Origin: Apteryx mantelli
Taxonomy: Eukaryota > Chordata > Aves > Apterygiformes > Apterygidae
Length of the DNA: 64,000 nucleotides
Direction of reading: 5' to 3'
NCBI RefSeq assembly: GCF_036417845.1
Contig: NC_089978.1
Location: forward strand, 140,672,288-140,736,287
The notes under the pieces are model-generated. The model made no database searches and was not told where the DNA came from. It was given only the letters and a program-made list of their open reading frames with translations. This document shows positions 1-9,696 of this stretch, piece after piece (within the stretch, counting starts at the first letter, position 1; each line of letters opens with the position of its first letter). The position numbers were made by a program, and so were the translations under genes.

Positions 1-817
1 CTAACAAAGCCAGATCTATCAGTATACTCTGTTGTATTTCAAGGCCTGACATATTGCCCTCAAAACCTTAGTATTAATACACCTTGCAAGTCCCTGAAAA
101 TATCCTATCATATTGATCTCTACATTTATTTTTAGCATCCATATTAAAAAAAAAAAAAAAACCACACACACAGATTTAGGGCTATCAACCACAAAAATTA
201 AAAAAATAAATAAAAATAAAAAAGATAAAACAAAAAAGCAAACAACGATGTATGGACACAGTTAAGAATTCCTTAACACCATTTCCTGGATTTTTTATGC
301 TTTTCTTCCTTGAAGACTGTTATTGTGTTTTTAGCCATATCTTATCAAAATTTACAAATAACATTACATGTTAATATAGACCTGCATCTAGAAATGTGAG
401 AGTTAGAAATTCATTAGAACAAGAAAATGCACTATTTATAAATAACCAGTTAAAAAGAAAACTAAGATCTATTAGTGATATTTCTAGTAAAAGAAAGCAT
501 ACAGTCTACATACTGTGCAACTGATAACCTGGAAGTGTACCTGTGCCTACTTTACAGAAAATTTGATTTGTCAGAAGATATGCTATTTTGTTTCTAGCAG
601 AGCTTGGTCTTCATTTATAAATACATATATCATTATAATGCGAGTTCTAAGACGCTGCTATATGTTTAAGGAAATCCACTGTTTTTTATTTGGGCATTCA
701 GCAAACCGCTTCCCACACTCCTTAAAACCTAGCATACTTGCAAATGTTTCAAAAACAAACAAACAGGCATTTGGGGTTTTAAAACAAATGTGTGTTTATC
801 AAAAAAATACTACTTAC
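1..817 (-). other. MRPS35 intron 4 (5' part)
   Basis: Intronic sequence downstream of exon 4, beginning with GTAAGTA on the minus strand at 817. It holds an A-rich tract around 147-240 (A17 followed by a short CA run, then AAAT/AAAAT-type sequence). I see no exon with MRPS35 similarity and no recognisable mobile element. A plus-strand reading frame of 102 codons at 515-823 has no recognisable similarity and runs over the splice donor, so I regard it as chance. Confidence 0.7.
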
Positions 818-957
818 TCTTAAAGTCACAACTCTTGCTTTGGGATTACGAATAGATGTCCCTGCAGAAACATAATCTACTGTTTCAACTTCAATTGGAA
901 AATGCTGCTCACATTTCTCATCGCTGTCCAAAGCACTTGGCCATTCAGTGCAGAAAT
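818..957 (-). CDS. MRPS35: MRPS35 coding exon 4 (partial gene)
   Basis: Fourth coding exon of mitochondrial ribosomal protein S35, a component of the small (28S) mitoribosomal subunit. Read on the minus strand, the acceptor TTCTTCAG precedes 957 and the donor AGA|GTAAGTA follows 818. The 140-nt exon starts in phase 1, completing the Asp codon begun by exon 3, and ends in phase 0. The translation contains [16 protein letters not shown] and ends [10 protein letters not shown], which I recognise as strongly conserved vertebrate MRPS35. It brings the coding total in this window to 158 codons, about half of the roughly 320-residue family length. The next exon is not visible in 1-817, so the rest of the gene lies to the left of the window. 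Confidence 0.93.
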
Positions 958-1069
958 CTGAAGAATAAAAAGAAAACAATCCAAGTAATATGCTTTTGCT
1001 AAGTTATTGCAATATGTGCTTTTAAAAGTAATTTTTATAAAAACCTTACTCATTTGGATAATGGCAGGG

Positions 1070-2850
1070 ACTCCACTGAACTCACTCCAGCACTACAATG
1101 TCTTTTTTATACTGGCTTTCCTAGAACTGGACACAGTACTCCAGATACAATCTCACAAATGTTGAATAGAGGAGAAGGATCTATTGCTTGAACCTGCTGG
1201 CAACACTCTTGTTAATACAACCCAGTATGCAGTTAGCCCTCCTTGCTGCTGACTCATGCTCAATTTTCAAATGCCCACCAGGACCCCCATGGCCTATTCT
1301 GTAAAGCTTCTTTCTAGTCTTTTGGCCCCCAGCCTGTACTGATGCAGGGGTTACTCCATCCCAGACACAGGACTTGCAGTTGCCTTCATTTAACTTCATG
1401 AGTTCATTTTTCCAGCCTGCTGAGGTCCCTCTTCATGGCAGCCCTGCTCCCTGATGTATCACCTGCTCCCTTGTTTTTGGTATTCTCTTTGAACCTGCTG
1501 AGAGCGTGCTCTGTACCATCATTCAGGCTGTTAATAAAGCAGGCTTTCATGTGCTTGGAAATGGCTTCCAGGAAGATTTGCTTCATAACCTTCAAGGGAC
1601 TGTAGTGAGGCTGACTGGCCTGTAGTTCCCTGCATCCCCTTTCTGCCCTTCTTGAAGGTGGTCAGGCAATGTCTCTGTTCTTCCCAGGTAGCCTATATCT
1701 GCTTCTGCCTTCTGTGTACTTTCCTCAGGTCACCCAGAAGTTCTTGGCTCACCCATGCTGTCCTTCTGACACACTTGCTCAACAACCTTCTGCACCCTGG
1801 AACGGACCATTCTTGCAATTTAAGGAATGACCTGGAACATCCATCAGCCCTCCTGGGCACCTCTGCCCTCCAGGACAGTCTCCCATGAGATTCTGTCAAG
1901 CAAATTCCTAAATAAGCCAAAATCACTCTCCTGAAGTCCAGGCTTTAATTCCACCATCTGTTTTCTTGCTTCTCCCAGCAAGGTTGCCAAATTTTAAACT
2001 CCATAGTTTCAGGGTTGCCATTATCAAGGCTACTCCTGACCTTCACAGACTTAACTGCCTTTTCTGTGAGTAACAAATCCAATAGATCATCTCTTTTAGT
2101 CAATTTATCAATCACCTTCATTAAGAAATTGCTTTCAACCCACTACTTGCCTTCCTCACTTCTCTCAAGATCTTAAACTCCAACATCTTATTGTTGTGGC
2201 AACTAAGACTGACATCACCTTCACATCCCCAAACAGTTCTTTCTAATCTGTGAGTAGCATGTGCATCACAGCACCTTCCAGTAGTCAGTTTATCCAGCAA
2301 CCACATCAAAAAATTACCTGCAACACATTCCAGAAATCTCCTAGATTGCTTCTGTCCCACCATATTACCCATCCAGCAGATGCTGAGATGGCTGCAGTTC
2401 CCCATGAAAACCAAAGCCTGTAAATATGAGTCTTTTCTTGGATGTTTAAAGAAGGTTTTATCCACTTCCTCCTCTTAATCAGGCAGTTTGTGGCAAACAC
2501 CCACCAACACATCCTCATTCTTGGCTTCCCCTCTGATCATGACCCACAAACGCTCAACCAGCTTGTCCCCCATCCTGTAGCAAAGCTCTGCACATTTCAG
2601 CCATTCCTTTAGGTTCAGGTCAACTCCTCCTCTACACCTGCCTTGCTTGCACCTCAATCATGCAAGCTTTCCCACTGCATTTCTGTGACACCTCACAGAC
2701 TTCCAATTCCTCCTGTTTCCCTTGCTGCATATATTTGTGTACAGGCAACTCAAGATGGGCCTTTCATCATTTCCTCCTTGCCCCCTTGTGCCTCCACTTC
2801 TCTTTGGGCTTTGGCACCTTGCTCCTTTCAGAGAGCTCCTTTTATGAAAA
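1070..2850 (-). mobile_element. CR1 LINE remnant, minus orientation
   Basis: The plus strand reads as the reverse complement of a sauropsid CR1 retrotransposon: recognisable stretches include AACTGGACACAGTACTCCAGAT (here about 1126-1147), the GAGGCTGACTGGCCTGTAGTTCCC block near 1608-1632, and the CAGTTCCCCATGA block near 2394. The order of blocks runs from 3' part (left) to more 5' part (right). The element lacks its 3' terminal about 400 bp and is riddled with stops and indels, so no reverse transcriptase can be made. Boundaries are approximate. Confidence 0.85.
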
Positions 2851-2989
2851 GTAGTATTTTCAAATGTGTGCTGGAATGGTAGGGTATTGATTATCTGTGA
2901 TTAAACCAGGCTATAATCTCCTGAGAAGTGAATCATACCCATCACTCATATTCCTTAAGACACTAAACTATGAATTCTCCTGTACGAGC

Positions 2990-3036
2990 AGGGCCTAATA
3001 GGCCTAATAGTCCCCCTAATAGGCCTAATAGTCCCA
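2990..3036. repeat. Short direct repeat (about 22 bp x 2)
   Basis: Two near-identical copies of a unit containing CCTAATAGGCCTAATAGTCC lie in tandem, just right of the CR1 remnant. Each unit is itself built from CCTAATAG. It is a minor local duplication. Confidence 0.75.
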
Positions 3037-3295
3037 CTGCTACCCTGAAAACATTACAATACATTTCTTCCCATCACCTACGTAACTCAATACAGCAAAA
3101 AAAAAGCATATATGTTTTTGTCTTGTCAGCCAAAGCCAGAAAAGAAACCAGCTTTGGAGGTGGATACTGTTGTTTCTTCTGCATCATAGCACAGTTACAC
3201 TTTGAATTGTCTTAGAAGTCCAAATTTCCTTTAAAAACAAACAAACAACCCCCCCCCCCCACAAACAACACCTCAAAACAACAAAAGAACCTCAC

Positions 3296-3356
3296 CTTTA
3301 AGAGCTGCACAATGTTTCTTAATTGCAGGAGGAGTAAGATGCAAAAAATTGGGAAT
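3296..3356 (-). CDS. MRPS35: MRPS35 coding exon 3
   Basis: A 61-nt exon on the minus strand. The acceptor TTTCAG precedes 3356 and the donor AAAG|GTGAGG follows 3296. It translates to IPNFLHLTPPAIKKHCAALK, a conserved MRPS35 segment, plus one base (phase 1) completed by exon 4. It is too short to be found as an open reading frame and was located by tracing the gap between exons 2 and 4. Intron 2 (3357-3740) and intron 3 (958-3295) flank it. Confidence 0.92.
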
Positions 3357-3740
3357 CTGAAATATACATATTTGAGTTACCAAAATAATACCATTTTTTT
3401 TGCTCATAAATAAGAGAGTATTAGAAGGGACATTACTGAAATTTGATTACATTTTCAAATTAAGGTAGTACAATATGTTTGGTAGAAGATTATTCTCCTC
3501 TAAAATCTGATCTAGCAAAAGACTTGAACCTTATTATAAAAGTCACAAGCATGATAATCCTAATTAAGTCACCTGATATGGTTCATTTATATTTGCTACT
3601 TACACTAACATTCATCAGAAGCCTTATTAAATATATTTAATAGAAAATAGTACCTAGGAAAAAATATTCTGATCAAAGCAATGCAGTTTTAGTGAAAAAT
3701 AACTTTCAAAGTCAACAAACACCAATGGAATGCGTCTTAC

Positions 3741-3908
3741 CTTTATAAGCTCTAAGTTGCCTTCTTTGGGCAGAGGTACTCCTCTCTTCACTGGGTAACC
3801 CATTCGAATTGGAAGAGGCACAGAGGCAGGTTTAAATGCAGCTGCTGTTGGATAAACACTGCTCCAGTCCTGATCAACAGCCATCCTCTCAGTTCTAGGA
3901 GGTGCATG
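3741..3908 (-). CDS. MRPS35: MRPS35 coding exon 2
   Basis: A 168-nt (56-codon) exon in phase 0 at both ends. The acceptor TTTGTTAG precedes 3908 and the donor ATAAAG|GTAAGA follows 3741. The peptide begins [15 protein letters not shown] and continues with [20 protein letters not shown] before GNLELIK, the characteristic start of the conserved MRPS35 domain. The Met within MAVDQDW is internal: the residues before it match the end of the mitochondrial-targeting/linker region in other vertebrates, so the true start is in exon 1. Confidence 0.94.
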
Positions 3909-6568
3909 CTAACAAATTGAAAATGATGGAAATTTGATGGGGGATACGCTGTTTTCTGAGACAAAGCAGTAACAACGCACGTGAAATGTTATTTCAGAAA
4001 TAAGTTCCTGTAGCTATTTCAAGAAACACCTTTACATCAAAAGTTGTCATTCGATTTTAAAGGAATTCTAAAGAGAGAGCCTCTCAAGGCTTGGATAACA
4101 AACTTTTCCTCTCTCAATCCTCAACTGCATTTTATTTCAGAAATACTTGGAATGAAGATCCTGCCATCTTCTTGGGTTCTCATAAGTCATTGGGGGGGGG
4201 GAAATCAAGCCAACACTTAACTGCAAGCTCAATTTCCTAAAGCACCTAAGCGCTTGGTGGAGGGCATGGACAGGAGTTTTTAAATTATGGAATTCTGAAA
4301 GTTTGAACAAGTTCACAGTAACCCTGAAATGACTTGTTATAGAAAGTCCAGGATACCAACAATATATTACTGTATTGCAGTAATAGCTTATATCCTCCAA
4401 TAACTGAACAAAGCTCCTGTCAAGTCAGCTGCTCTTAAAAAATATTAATAATAATAACGACAATATAGAAGGGTTAAACACAAATGGATACAGGCAGTCT
4501 GACTGTTTTGGGATATCAATAAATTTGCCTTTGGCAGTTAAATGAACAATAGCAGAGTGAACACTAGTCCACTTTTACTATTTGCCTTTAAAATCACAAC
4601 ACATGGTAACATTCTTCTTTTTTAAATTTTGTGTGCGTAGAATAAATAAGAAAATTCTCAGAGATTAAATGCTCAGATATCAGTTTTAATTCTACTGCGT
4701 AAGAACAATTTCACTTACATATAGTAACAGATCTTTTAATTACGCCAAAAGGCAAACACTACAAATCCTGTAAACTCATACTGAAAATAACACTAAAGTG
4801 ACTCTGCTCCTTTTAAGCATAACTTTAAGTTACTTTTCAAGCCTGCAGTATTTGGGCTTAATACAAGCTAATTGTTAATGTTTTTGCCTTTATGAGAACA
4901 CAGATTGAAAATAGCTGAGACAGTGAAGAATTTAGGTACCAATTCTGGAATTTGGTCACACCAGTTGCAGGAGAGGTTCCTGCACCAACTAATATGATAT
5001 ATAGCGTAGAAAACCTTTTCAAACATCTCTGAGTTAGCAGAAAATAGTTTCATTTCTTACTGATCTTATGAGTTGTGATGGCCTGCTTGTTCTCCGTGTT
5101 GAAGCTAAAAGAGAAATATTTTTAATAAGAACCTGCTTTTGTACACTCATATTAGCATTTACTCACACACATCCACATAGTGTAAAGAGTAGCTCAAATC
5201 AGCCATTCCAGAAGCAGAAGAACTGGTCTGAAGTACACCCTGCAGTTCACTGTTTTGGAGCTCTAGTCTCAAACCTATTAAAGGGCCTCCCCCCTAAGTA
5301 ACTGCAGTGATATATACTGGGTTTGGCTCATATCTTGACCTTAATTCTTCAACAGTCAAAGCTCTCCTCAGAGACAATAAATGATCTTGGAAGTTTTTAC
5401 TCAGAATTCAAACAGCTACACTGCAGAATATTAATGTAACAAAACTCAAACCAAGATCTCATGGAAGAGGAAAGGATTTTATTTTACAGAATCTCTATGC
5501 AAGACTTTACCCACTCTTGCATCCAAATACTCAGAAGCGCCAAAACACATGTGTCCAAGTGGCTTGGCTGAGATCATTATGACACAGAAAACAAAGGATA
5601 CCATCTGTCAAGCCCACACCAAGCCTCCTGGGTTCGTCTTGATTGGTGACCAAAAATTTGTTTTTGAATATGCCTTTTGTATTCTTTAAGAGTGGATGTC
5701 TGGGGTTGTTTTGCCTTATTAATTTGCCTTACTTCTCATAAGTCTTGGAAAAAACTCCTGAATTCCACAGTTCTTCTGTTTTCTCTATCTAGGTATTTTA
5801 TGGTTCCAATTCTGTTCTTTCTCTTCTTGCTACACAGTAATCAAAACTAAATCATACGTATGGGGCTCTGCAGCAACAAATGCATACAATTCCTTTATCA
5901 CTTGTCCTGCCATTTGTTGTGGTGCTTTCAACCATACATACTTCATTCGTACCAATCTTGTTGTTTTTGTTAACAAAACTCTAAAATTTCAGATCAGGAC
6001 ACCTTTTAATCCTGGAGTGCCATGGGCCCCACGACCAGCCATCATTTAAAGGCCCATTCAGTGACCTAGCCTGCTTCTGAATCTGCAAGAGATAAATGCC
6101 CACCTAGCCTTTGGAAAAATGTTGATGCAACCTTGTCCAGCTTGGTTTCCATCTGGGCTCAGAACAGGCTGAGTCGCTGACTCAGATGCCAAACATATAG
6201 CACAACTATGTGTGTCTCAGCAAACTACAAAAATCTCATCTGGAAGCCCTAAAACCAGGCACTGCGCTGCAGGTCCACTGTAACAAGCACAACCCTCCCA
6301 TGCAATCAGTCTAGGGACCACCAATTTCTTTCTTCAGGCTGTTTGTCATATCCACTCTGACAAAATCTGCATCCCACACAGCAGAGCCTGTTTTATACCA
6401 CAAGCTCCCCAGCAAGCCCTTGCCAACCAAACCTTAAGAGCTGCCCGAAGGCGGGAAGAGCAGAGGGCAACGGGCCACACGCCTCAGCTTCGCCCCTCCC
6501 CCCGCAACCGCCGCAGATCGGCCCGGGCCCCTCTCACCTTCCTTCTGCTTGCCTCCCCTGCTGCTCAC
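3909..6568 (-). other. MRPS35 intron 1
   Basis: About 2.66 kb between exons 1 and 2. It contains a G10 run at 4192-4201 and otherwise AT-rich unique-looking sequence. I see no further exon and no clear mobile element. Confidence 0.7.
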
Positions 6569-6880
6569 CGCGGGCACGGAGGAGTAGGCCGCGGCCGCGG
6601 CCCTCCCGCCGCACTGCGACAGCAGGGCCCAGTAACCAGCAACGGCCAGCAACGGCCCGCTGACGGCCACCATCTTTACCGCCCGCACGCACGCAAGTCC
6701 CCCGAGCAGGACGGAAGCCGGTGTGGGCCAAGGCAGTTGGAAAGGCGAATCGTAGGCGCTGCTGGCTGGCGTGGTGGGCGGGGGGAGGGGCGGTGGCGCG
6801 GGAGCCGCGAAGGCGCCGGGAGAGGCGGCGGTGCCTAAGGCGCTGCGGCGGCTGGGGCAACGGCTAAACAACGTGACAGG
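6430..6880 (-). promoter_or_regulatory. CpG-rich promoter region of MRPS35
   Basis: The segment is sharply richer in G+C and CpG than both flanks, with several GCCGC/GCGGC and GGGCGGGG-type motifs (for example around 6776-6792). It contains the MRPS35 start codon and first splice donor. It looks like a TATA-less CpG-island promoter of a housekeeping gene. An upstream limit at about 6880 coincides with the start of ERV sequence at 6910. Confidence 0.75.
6569..6673 (-). CDS. MRPS35: MRPS35 coding exon 1 with start codon and mitochondrial presequence
   Basis: Proposed first coding exon on the minus strand, ATG at 6673-6671, 35 codons, ending at donor GCG|GTGAGC after 6569. It encodes a hydrophobic, Ala-rich N-terminus (MVAVSGPLLAVAGYWALL, then an Ala run and AYSSVPA), consistent with a mitochondrial import presequence. 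The phase-0 end joins in frame to the HAPPRTER start of exon 2. An alternative donor (AAG|GTGAGA, intron from 6537) would put exon 2 out of frame or read a stop, which is why I chose 6569. The exon is in a CpG-rich island, 237 bp from the solo LTR at 6910. Confidence 0.8.
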
Positions 6881-6909
6881 GCAAAACCTCAAAAATGATT
6901 TCCACCCCC

Positions 6910-7452
6910 TGTTATAGGCAAACACGACCAATTGGTTTGCATAAAATCTACTTTAATGGAATAATTGAGCAAGTTACAAGTAAGCAAAACAGCGCTGGGC
7001 GGCCGGGGGAATCTCCTGCTCCACCAACGGCGCGCGCAATCCCCCCCTCACAGTCTCCTTATATGCAATTCCAGCTCCAGGTATATGTGGCACTTCCTGT
7101 AACTTCTGCGGTTGCGCCGGCTGTTGCTAGGGGGTCTTCTTCAGCCCTCTGCATTGTGAGTGGTGACCCTCAGATCATGCATATATTTTACAACTTTCGA
7201 AGTCGTGCTATATTTCACGGTTGTGTGACATCGCCATCACCATATTAGGCTATCTAAACTAACATTGCCGCTTCGCTAGCTCAACTCCCTTATCTCAGGC
7301 AGGGTACATGCCCCCACCACAGGATGTAGGATGTTCCCACAGATGTTTCCAAGGCTGTTTCTTACTTTGATGTAACCAATTAGCACACATCACAGTCCAG
7401 GATGTTTCAAGGCTGTTTCTCAATTTGATGTAACAAATTAGCACATATCACA
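6910..7452 (-). mobile_element. Solo LTR of the gammaretrovirus-like ERV family, minus orientation
   Basis: A 543-bp LTR that begins (minus strand) TGTGATATGTGC and ends at TATAACA on the 6910 side. It is closely related to the LTRs of the inner provirus (9138-9696 and 17581-18139) but its U5 end is rearranged and about 16 nt shorter (AATTGGTTTGC in place of the TTGACAACCACTCGGGCT type). CCCC is present on both sides (6906-6909 and from 7453), compatible with a 4-bp target duplication, although the right flank is a 15-base C run and so not diagnostic. A TATAAGG box is at 7057-7063 on the minus strand, pointing toward MRPS35, whose start codon is only 237 bp beyond the LTR edge. Confidence 0.9.
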
Positions 7453-7555
7453 CCCCCCCCCCCCCCGAAAGAGGGATGAAAAAGGTAAAGGACAAAGAAG
7501 ATGTGATGTAGTGCTTAGAAATCGCCTTGCCCCTGCATCCTGGCTAGCTCCAGCT
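7453..7555. other. Host spacer between two ERV insertions
   Basis: About 100 bp of non-ERV DNA starting with C15 and ending AGCT, the target-site copy of the outer provirus. It separates the solo LTR from the outer provirus and shows that they are independent insertions. Confidence 0.8.
7552..7555. repeat. Target-site duplication of provirus 1 (left copy, AGCT)
   Basis: AGCT directly abuts the TGTGATAGG start of the 5' LTR. The matching AGCT at 22931-22934 follows TATAACA at the end of the 3' LTR. Four base pairs is the gammaretroviral integration spacing. Confidence 0.88.
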
Positions 7556-8089
7556 TGTGATAGGTGCTAGTTTGTTATATCAAATCGGGAAGTGATTTTA
7601 CGATGAAACTAGGCACTAATTACAGGCTAAAACCACAACATCCTGTAATGAGGGCATGTACCCCGCCTGAGATAATTAAGTGGAGCCAGCGAGGCGGCGA
7701 TGTTAGTTTAGATAGCCTAATATGGCAATGGCGAGGTCACACAGTTGTAAAATACATGCATGACCTGAGGGTCACCACACACAACGCAGAGGAAGACTCC
7801 AGCCTTCATCCCCACGACCACCAGAAGGCTGAAGAAGACCCCCTAGCAACAGCCGGCGCAACCGCAGAAGTTACAGGAAGTGCCATGTATACCCGGAACT
7901 GGAATCGCATATAAGGAGACTGGGGGGGGGGGGGGGGGGGAATCACGCGCGTGCCGTTGGTGGAGCAGGAGACTCCCTGGCCGCCCAGCGCTGTTTTGCT
8001 TACTTGTGACTTGCTCAATTATTTTATTAAATTGGAATTTATGCAACCCGGCCCGAGTGGTTGTCAATTTGTCGCGTTTACCTATAACA
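7556..8089 (+). repeat. 5' LTR of provirus 1 (534 bp)
   Basis: Begins TGTGATAGGTGC and ends ACCTATAACA. A TATAAGG box is at 7910-7916, followed 5 bp later by a run of 19 G (7922-7940). A polyadenylation hexamer ATTAAA is at 8026-8031. Compared by eye with the 3' LTR it differs at five positions, all in the first 75 bp, plus one G in the homopolymer. Its U3 lacks the duplicated 55-bp block of the inner provirus's LTRs, so it belongs to a distinct LTR subfamily. Confidence 0.92.
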
Positions 8090-8092
8090 ATT

Positions 8093-8110
8093 TGGTGCCG
8101 TGACTCGGAT
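8093..8110 (+). other. Primer-binding site, tRNA-His type (provirus 1)
   Basis: TGGTGCCGTGACTCGGAT begins 3 nt after the LTR. It is complementary over 18 nt to the 3' end of animal tRNA-His (ending ...CACGGCACCA), which would prime minus-strand DNA synthesis. Confidence 0.88.
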
Positions 8111-8649
8111 ACAGGCTTCCCTGGTTTCGGGACTCTGACTCAGGGGAGGCGCCCCATCCCGTCTTCGGATGGCCCCTGAGTGGGTAGTTCCCCTACCACA
8201 ACCTGTATTTCCGAACCCTAAATCAGGACAAGTAAGCAAAAGAACTGCAGTACCCCGTAAACTTTGTGCACGAAGATCCGAACGAAGACTCAGGACTGAG
8301 TGAGTATATGTATGCGGTTCCGTTCGGTTGGGGTGGGATACCCGGAGCACGTGAGAAGTCCCCAGGGGAGTGCGGACCCTCCAGGAGAGGGGGTCCTTGT
8401 GTACGGTGTGAGTGCGGACCCTCCAGGAGAGGGGGTCCTTAGTGCGGACCCTCCAGGAGAGGGGGTCCTTAGTGCGGACCCTCCAGGAGAGGGGGTCCTT
8501 GTGTAACAGGGGACCGAAAAGGGGCACCCGACAGTCGACTGGGCCGCCCTCTGCGAAGGGACAACCGTCCTAGCAGTAAAGACTCGGGTGGTGTGAGTGC
8601 GGTCCCCTGCGGAAAGAAAGAGAGTGACTGAGGTGGGTGCTCCGGAAGA
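8111..8649 (+). other. Untranslated leader of provirus 1
   Basis: GC-rich leader between PBS and gag. A good candidate splice donor (TGA|GTGAGT) is at 8299-8305; it would make the spliced env message. Four copies of a 30-bp unit follow (8369-8500). The packaging signal is expected here, by analogy with other gammaretroviruses. Confidence 0.7.
8369..8500 (+). repeat. 30-bp leader repeat, four copies
   Basis: The unit AGTGCGGACCCTCCAGGAGA + GGGGGTCCTT occurs at 8369-8398, 8411-8440, 8441-8470 and 8471-8500. The last three are head to tail, and the first is separated by 12 bp. Each unit can pair internally (GGACCCTC with GAGGGGGTCC-like), forming a hairpin. The inner provirus has only one close copy and one degenerate copy at about 17222-17300, so copy number varies between proviruses. 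Confidence 0.92.
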
Positions 8650-9137
8650 TGGGACAGAAAAAGAGCAAGTCTTCTGATCCCATAGAGGTTACCCTAATGA
8701 TTAAGCATTAGGATAATTGGCCTTCTAGGAAAGGCAAAAGGTGTTTAAAAAAAAAAAAAAAAAGTATATTACCCCCTTTACTGGCCAATATATGGGTCTT
8801 TTGAAAATTGGATATGACAGGCTCTAAATATATATGTGAATTCAAAGGAGCCTTTTAGTTTAGAAGAAAGTGAGTATGCTAGTTTATGGATAAGACCAGA
8901 TACTCGAACCATGATATTTACCCTGAAAGAGAAGGGTTCGAGGAAGAAAAGCAAAATATTGGAGGAACTTCCCGTTTCTCCTCCCCCCTATATTCCCTCA
9001 GCTCCGGCTCAAAACCCAATACCAGCCCCTCCTCGTAGCCCCCCCCCCCCCCCAACGACCCCGGACTGGGATCTAGACCCTCCTAGTTCCCCAGAAGAAA
9101 CCCGAAGGGTCACGAGGAGTCAAACGAGGGGAGGTGG
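8650..9137 (+). pseudogene. gag: gag of provirus 1, 5' part (matrix/late-domain region), broken
   Basis: Starts MGQKKSKSSDPIE, a myristoylation-type Gag N-terminus (Gly2). Relative to the inner copy it has a deletion of about 40 nt just after this, a TAG a few codons on, an A18 tract near 8747-8764, and further changes. A long open stretch then resumes (from about 8836), carrying PPPYIPSAP (8980-9006), which combines a PPPY and a PSAP late-budding motif. The gene is cut at 9137 by insertion of the nested provirus and continues at 18140. It cannot make a full Gag. Confidence 0.9.
9134..9137. repeat. Target-site duplication of provirus 2 (left copy, GTGG)
   Basis: GTGG precedes the LTR edge TGTTATAGG at 9138, and GTGG follows the opposite edge TATCACA at 18140-18143. 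Removing the insert and one copy restores continuous gag sequence of provirus 1. Confidence 0.93.
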
Positions 9138-9696
9138 TGTTATAGGTAAACGCGACAAATTGACAACCACTCGGGCTGGGTTGCATAAATTCCAATTTAA
9201 TAAAATAATTGAGCAAGTTACAAGTAAGCAAAACAGCGCTGGGCGGCCGGGGGAATCTCCTGCTCCACCAACGGCGCGCGCAATCCCCCCCTCACAGTCT
9301 CCTTATATGCAATTCCAGCTCCAGGTATATGTGGCACTTCCTGTAACTTCTGCGGTTGCGCCGGCTGTTGCTAGGGGGTCTTCTTCAGCCCTCTGCATTG
9401 TGAGTGGTGACCCTCAGGTCACGCATATATTTTACAACTTTCGAAGTCGTGCTATATTTCACAGTTGTGTGACATCGCCATCACCATATTAGGCTATCTA
9501 AACTAACATTGCCGCTTTGCTATCTCAACTCCCTTATCTCAGGCAGGGTACTTGCCCCCACCACAGGATGTAGGATGTTCCCACAGATGTTTCCAAGGCT
9601 GTTTCTTACTTTGATGTAACCAATTAGCACACATCACAGTCCAGGATGTTTCAAGGCTGTTTCTCAATTTGATGTAACAAATTAGCACATATCACA
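9138..9696 (-). repeat. 3' LTR of provirus 2 (559 bp)
   Basis: Minus-strand LTR, TGTGATATGTGC at 9696 to ACCTATAACA at 9138. The U3 begins with two imperfect copies of a roughly 55-bp block (about 9585-9640 and 9641-9696), each reading TGTGAT(A/G)TGTGCTAATT then G(G/T)TACATCAAA-like sequence, an enhancer-like layout. TATAAGG and ATTAAA elements are conserved. The only difference from the 5' LTR that I see is A versus G in TTCAC(A/G)GTTGTG. Confidence 0.94.

Larger units (their letters stand above)
958..3295 (-). other. MRPS35 intron 3, mostly occupied by a CR1 element
   Basis: Intron between exons 3 and 4, flanked by canonical splice sites. A CR1 LINE remnant (about 1070-2850) fills most of it. 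A poly-C run of 12 bases occurs at about 3249-3260. Intron 2 (3357-3740) is short and shows nothing notable. Confidence 0.75.

Noticed and set aside
6537-6540. AAG|GTGAGA as the splice donor of MRPS35 exon 1
   Set aside because: Using it leaves the MVAVSG frame in phase 1, which would run exon 2 into an early stop. The GCG|GTGAGC donor at 6569/6568 joins in frame.
6906-7467. CCCC as a firm target-site duplication of the solo LTR
   Set aside because: The right flank is a C15 run, so any C4 would match; it is compatible with, but not proof of, a 4-bp duplication.
7564-7914. A 116-codon frame in the LTR of provirus 1, repeated at 22404-22754
   Set aside because: It lies in U3 and appears twice only because the LTR is duplicated. 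No retroviral protein is expected there and there is no similarity I can name.
8369-8500. CRISPR-like array of 30-bp repeats
   Set aside because: The repeats are head to tail without unique spacers, inside a retroviral leader in a vertebrate genome.
8836-9492. A 218-codon plus-strand frame that seems to fuse Gag with LTR-derived residues
   Set aside because: It runs from provirus 1 gag straight into the antisense strand of the nested LTR, so the second half is a by-product of insertion. The same LTR-derived peptide appears wherever that LTR is read antisense (17603-17935).
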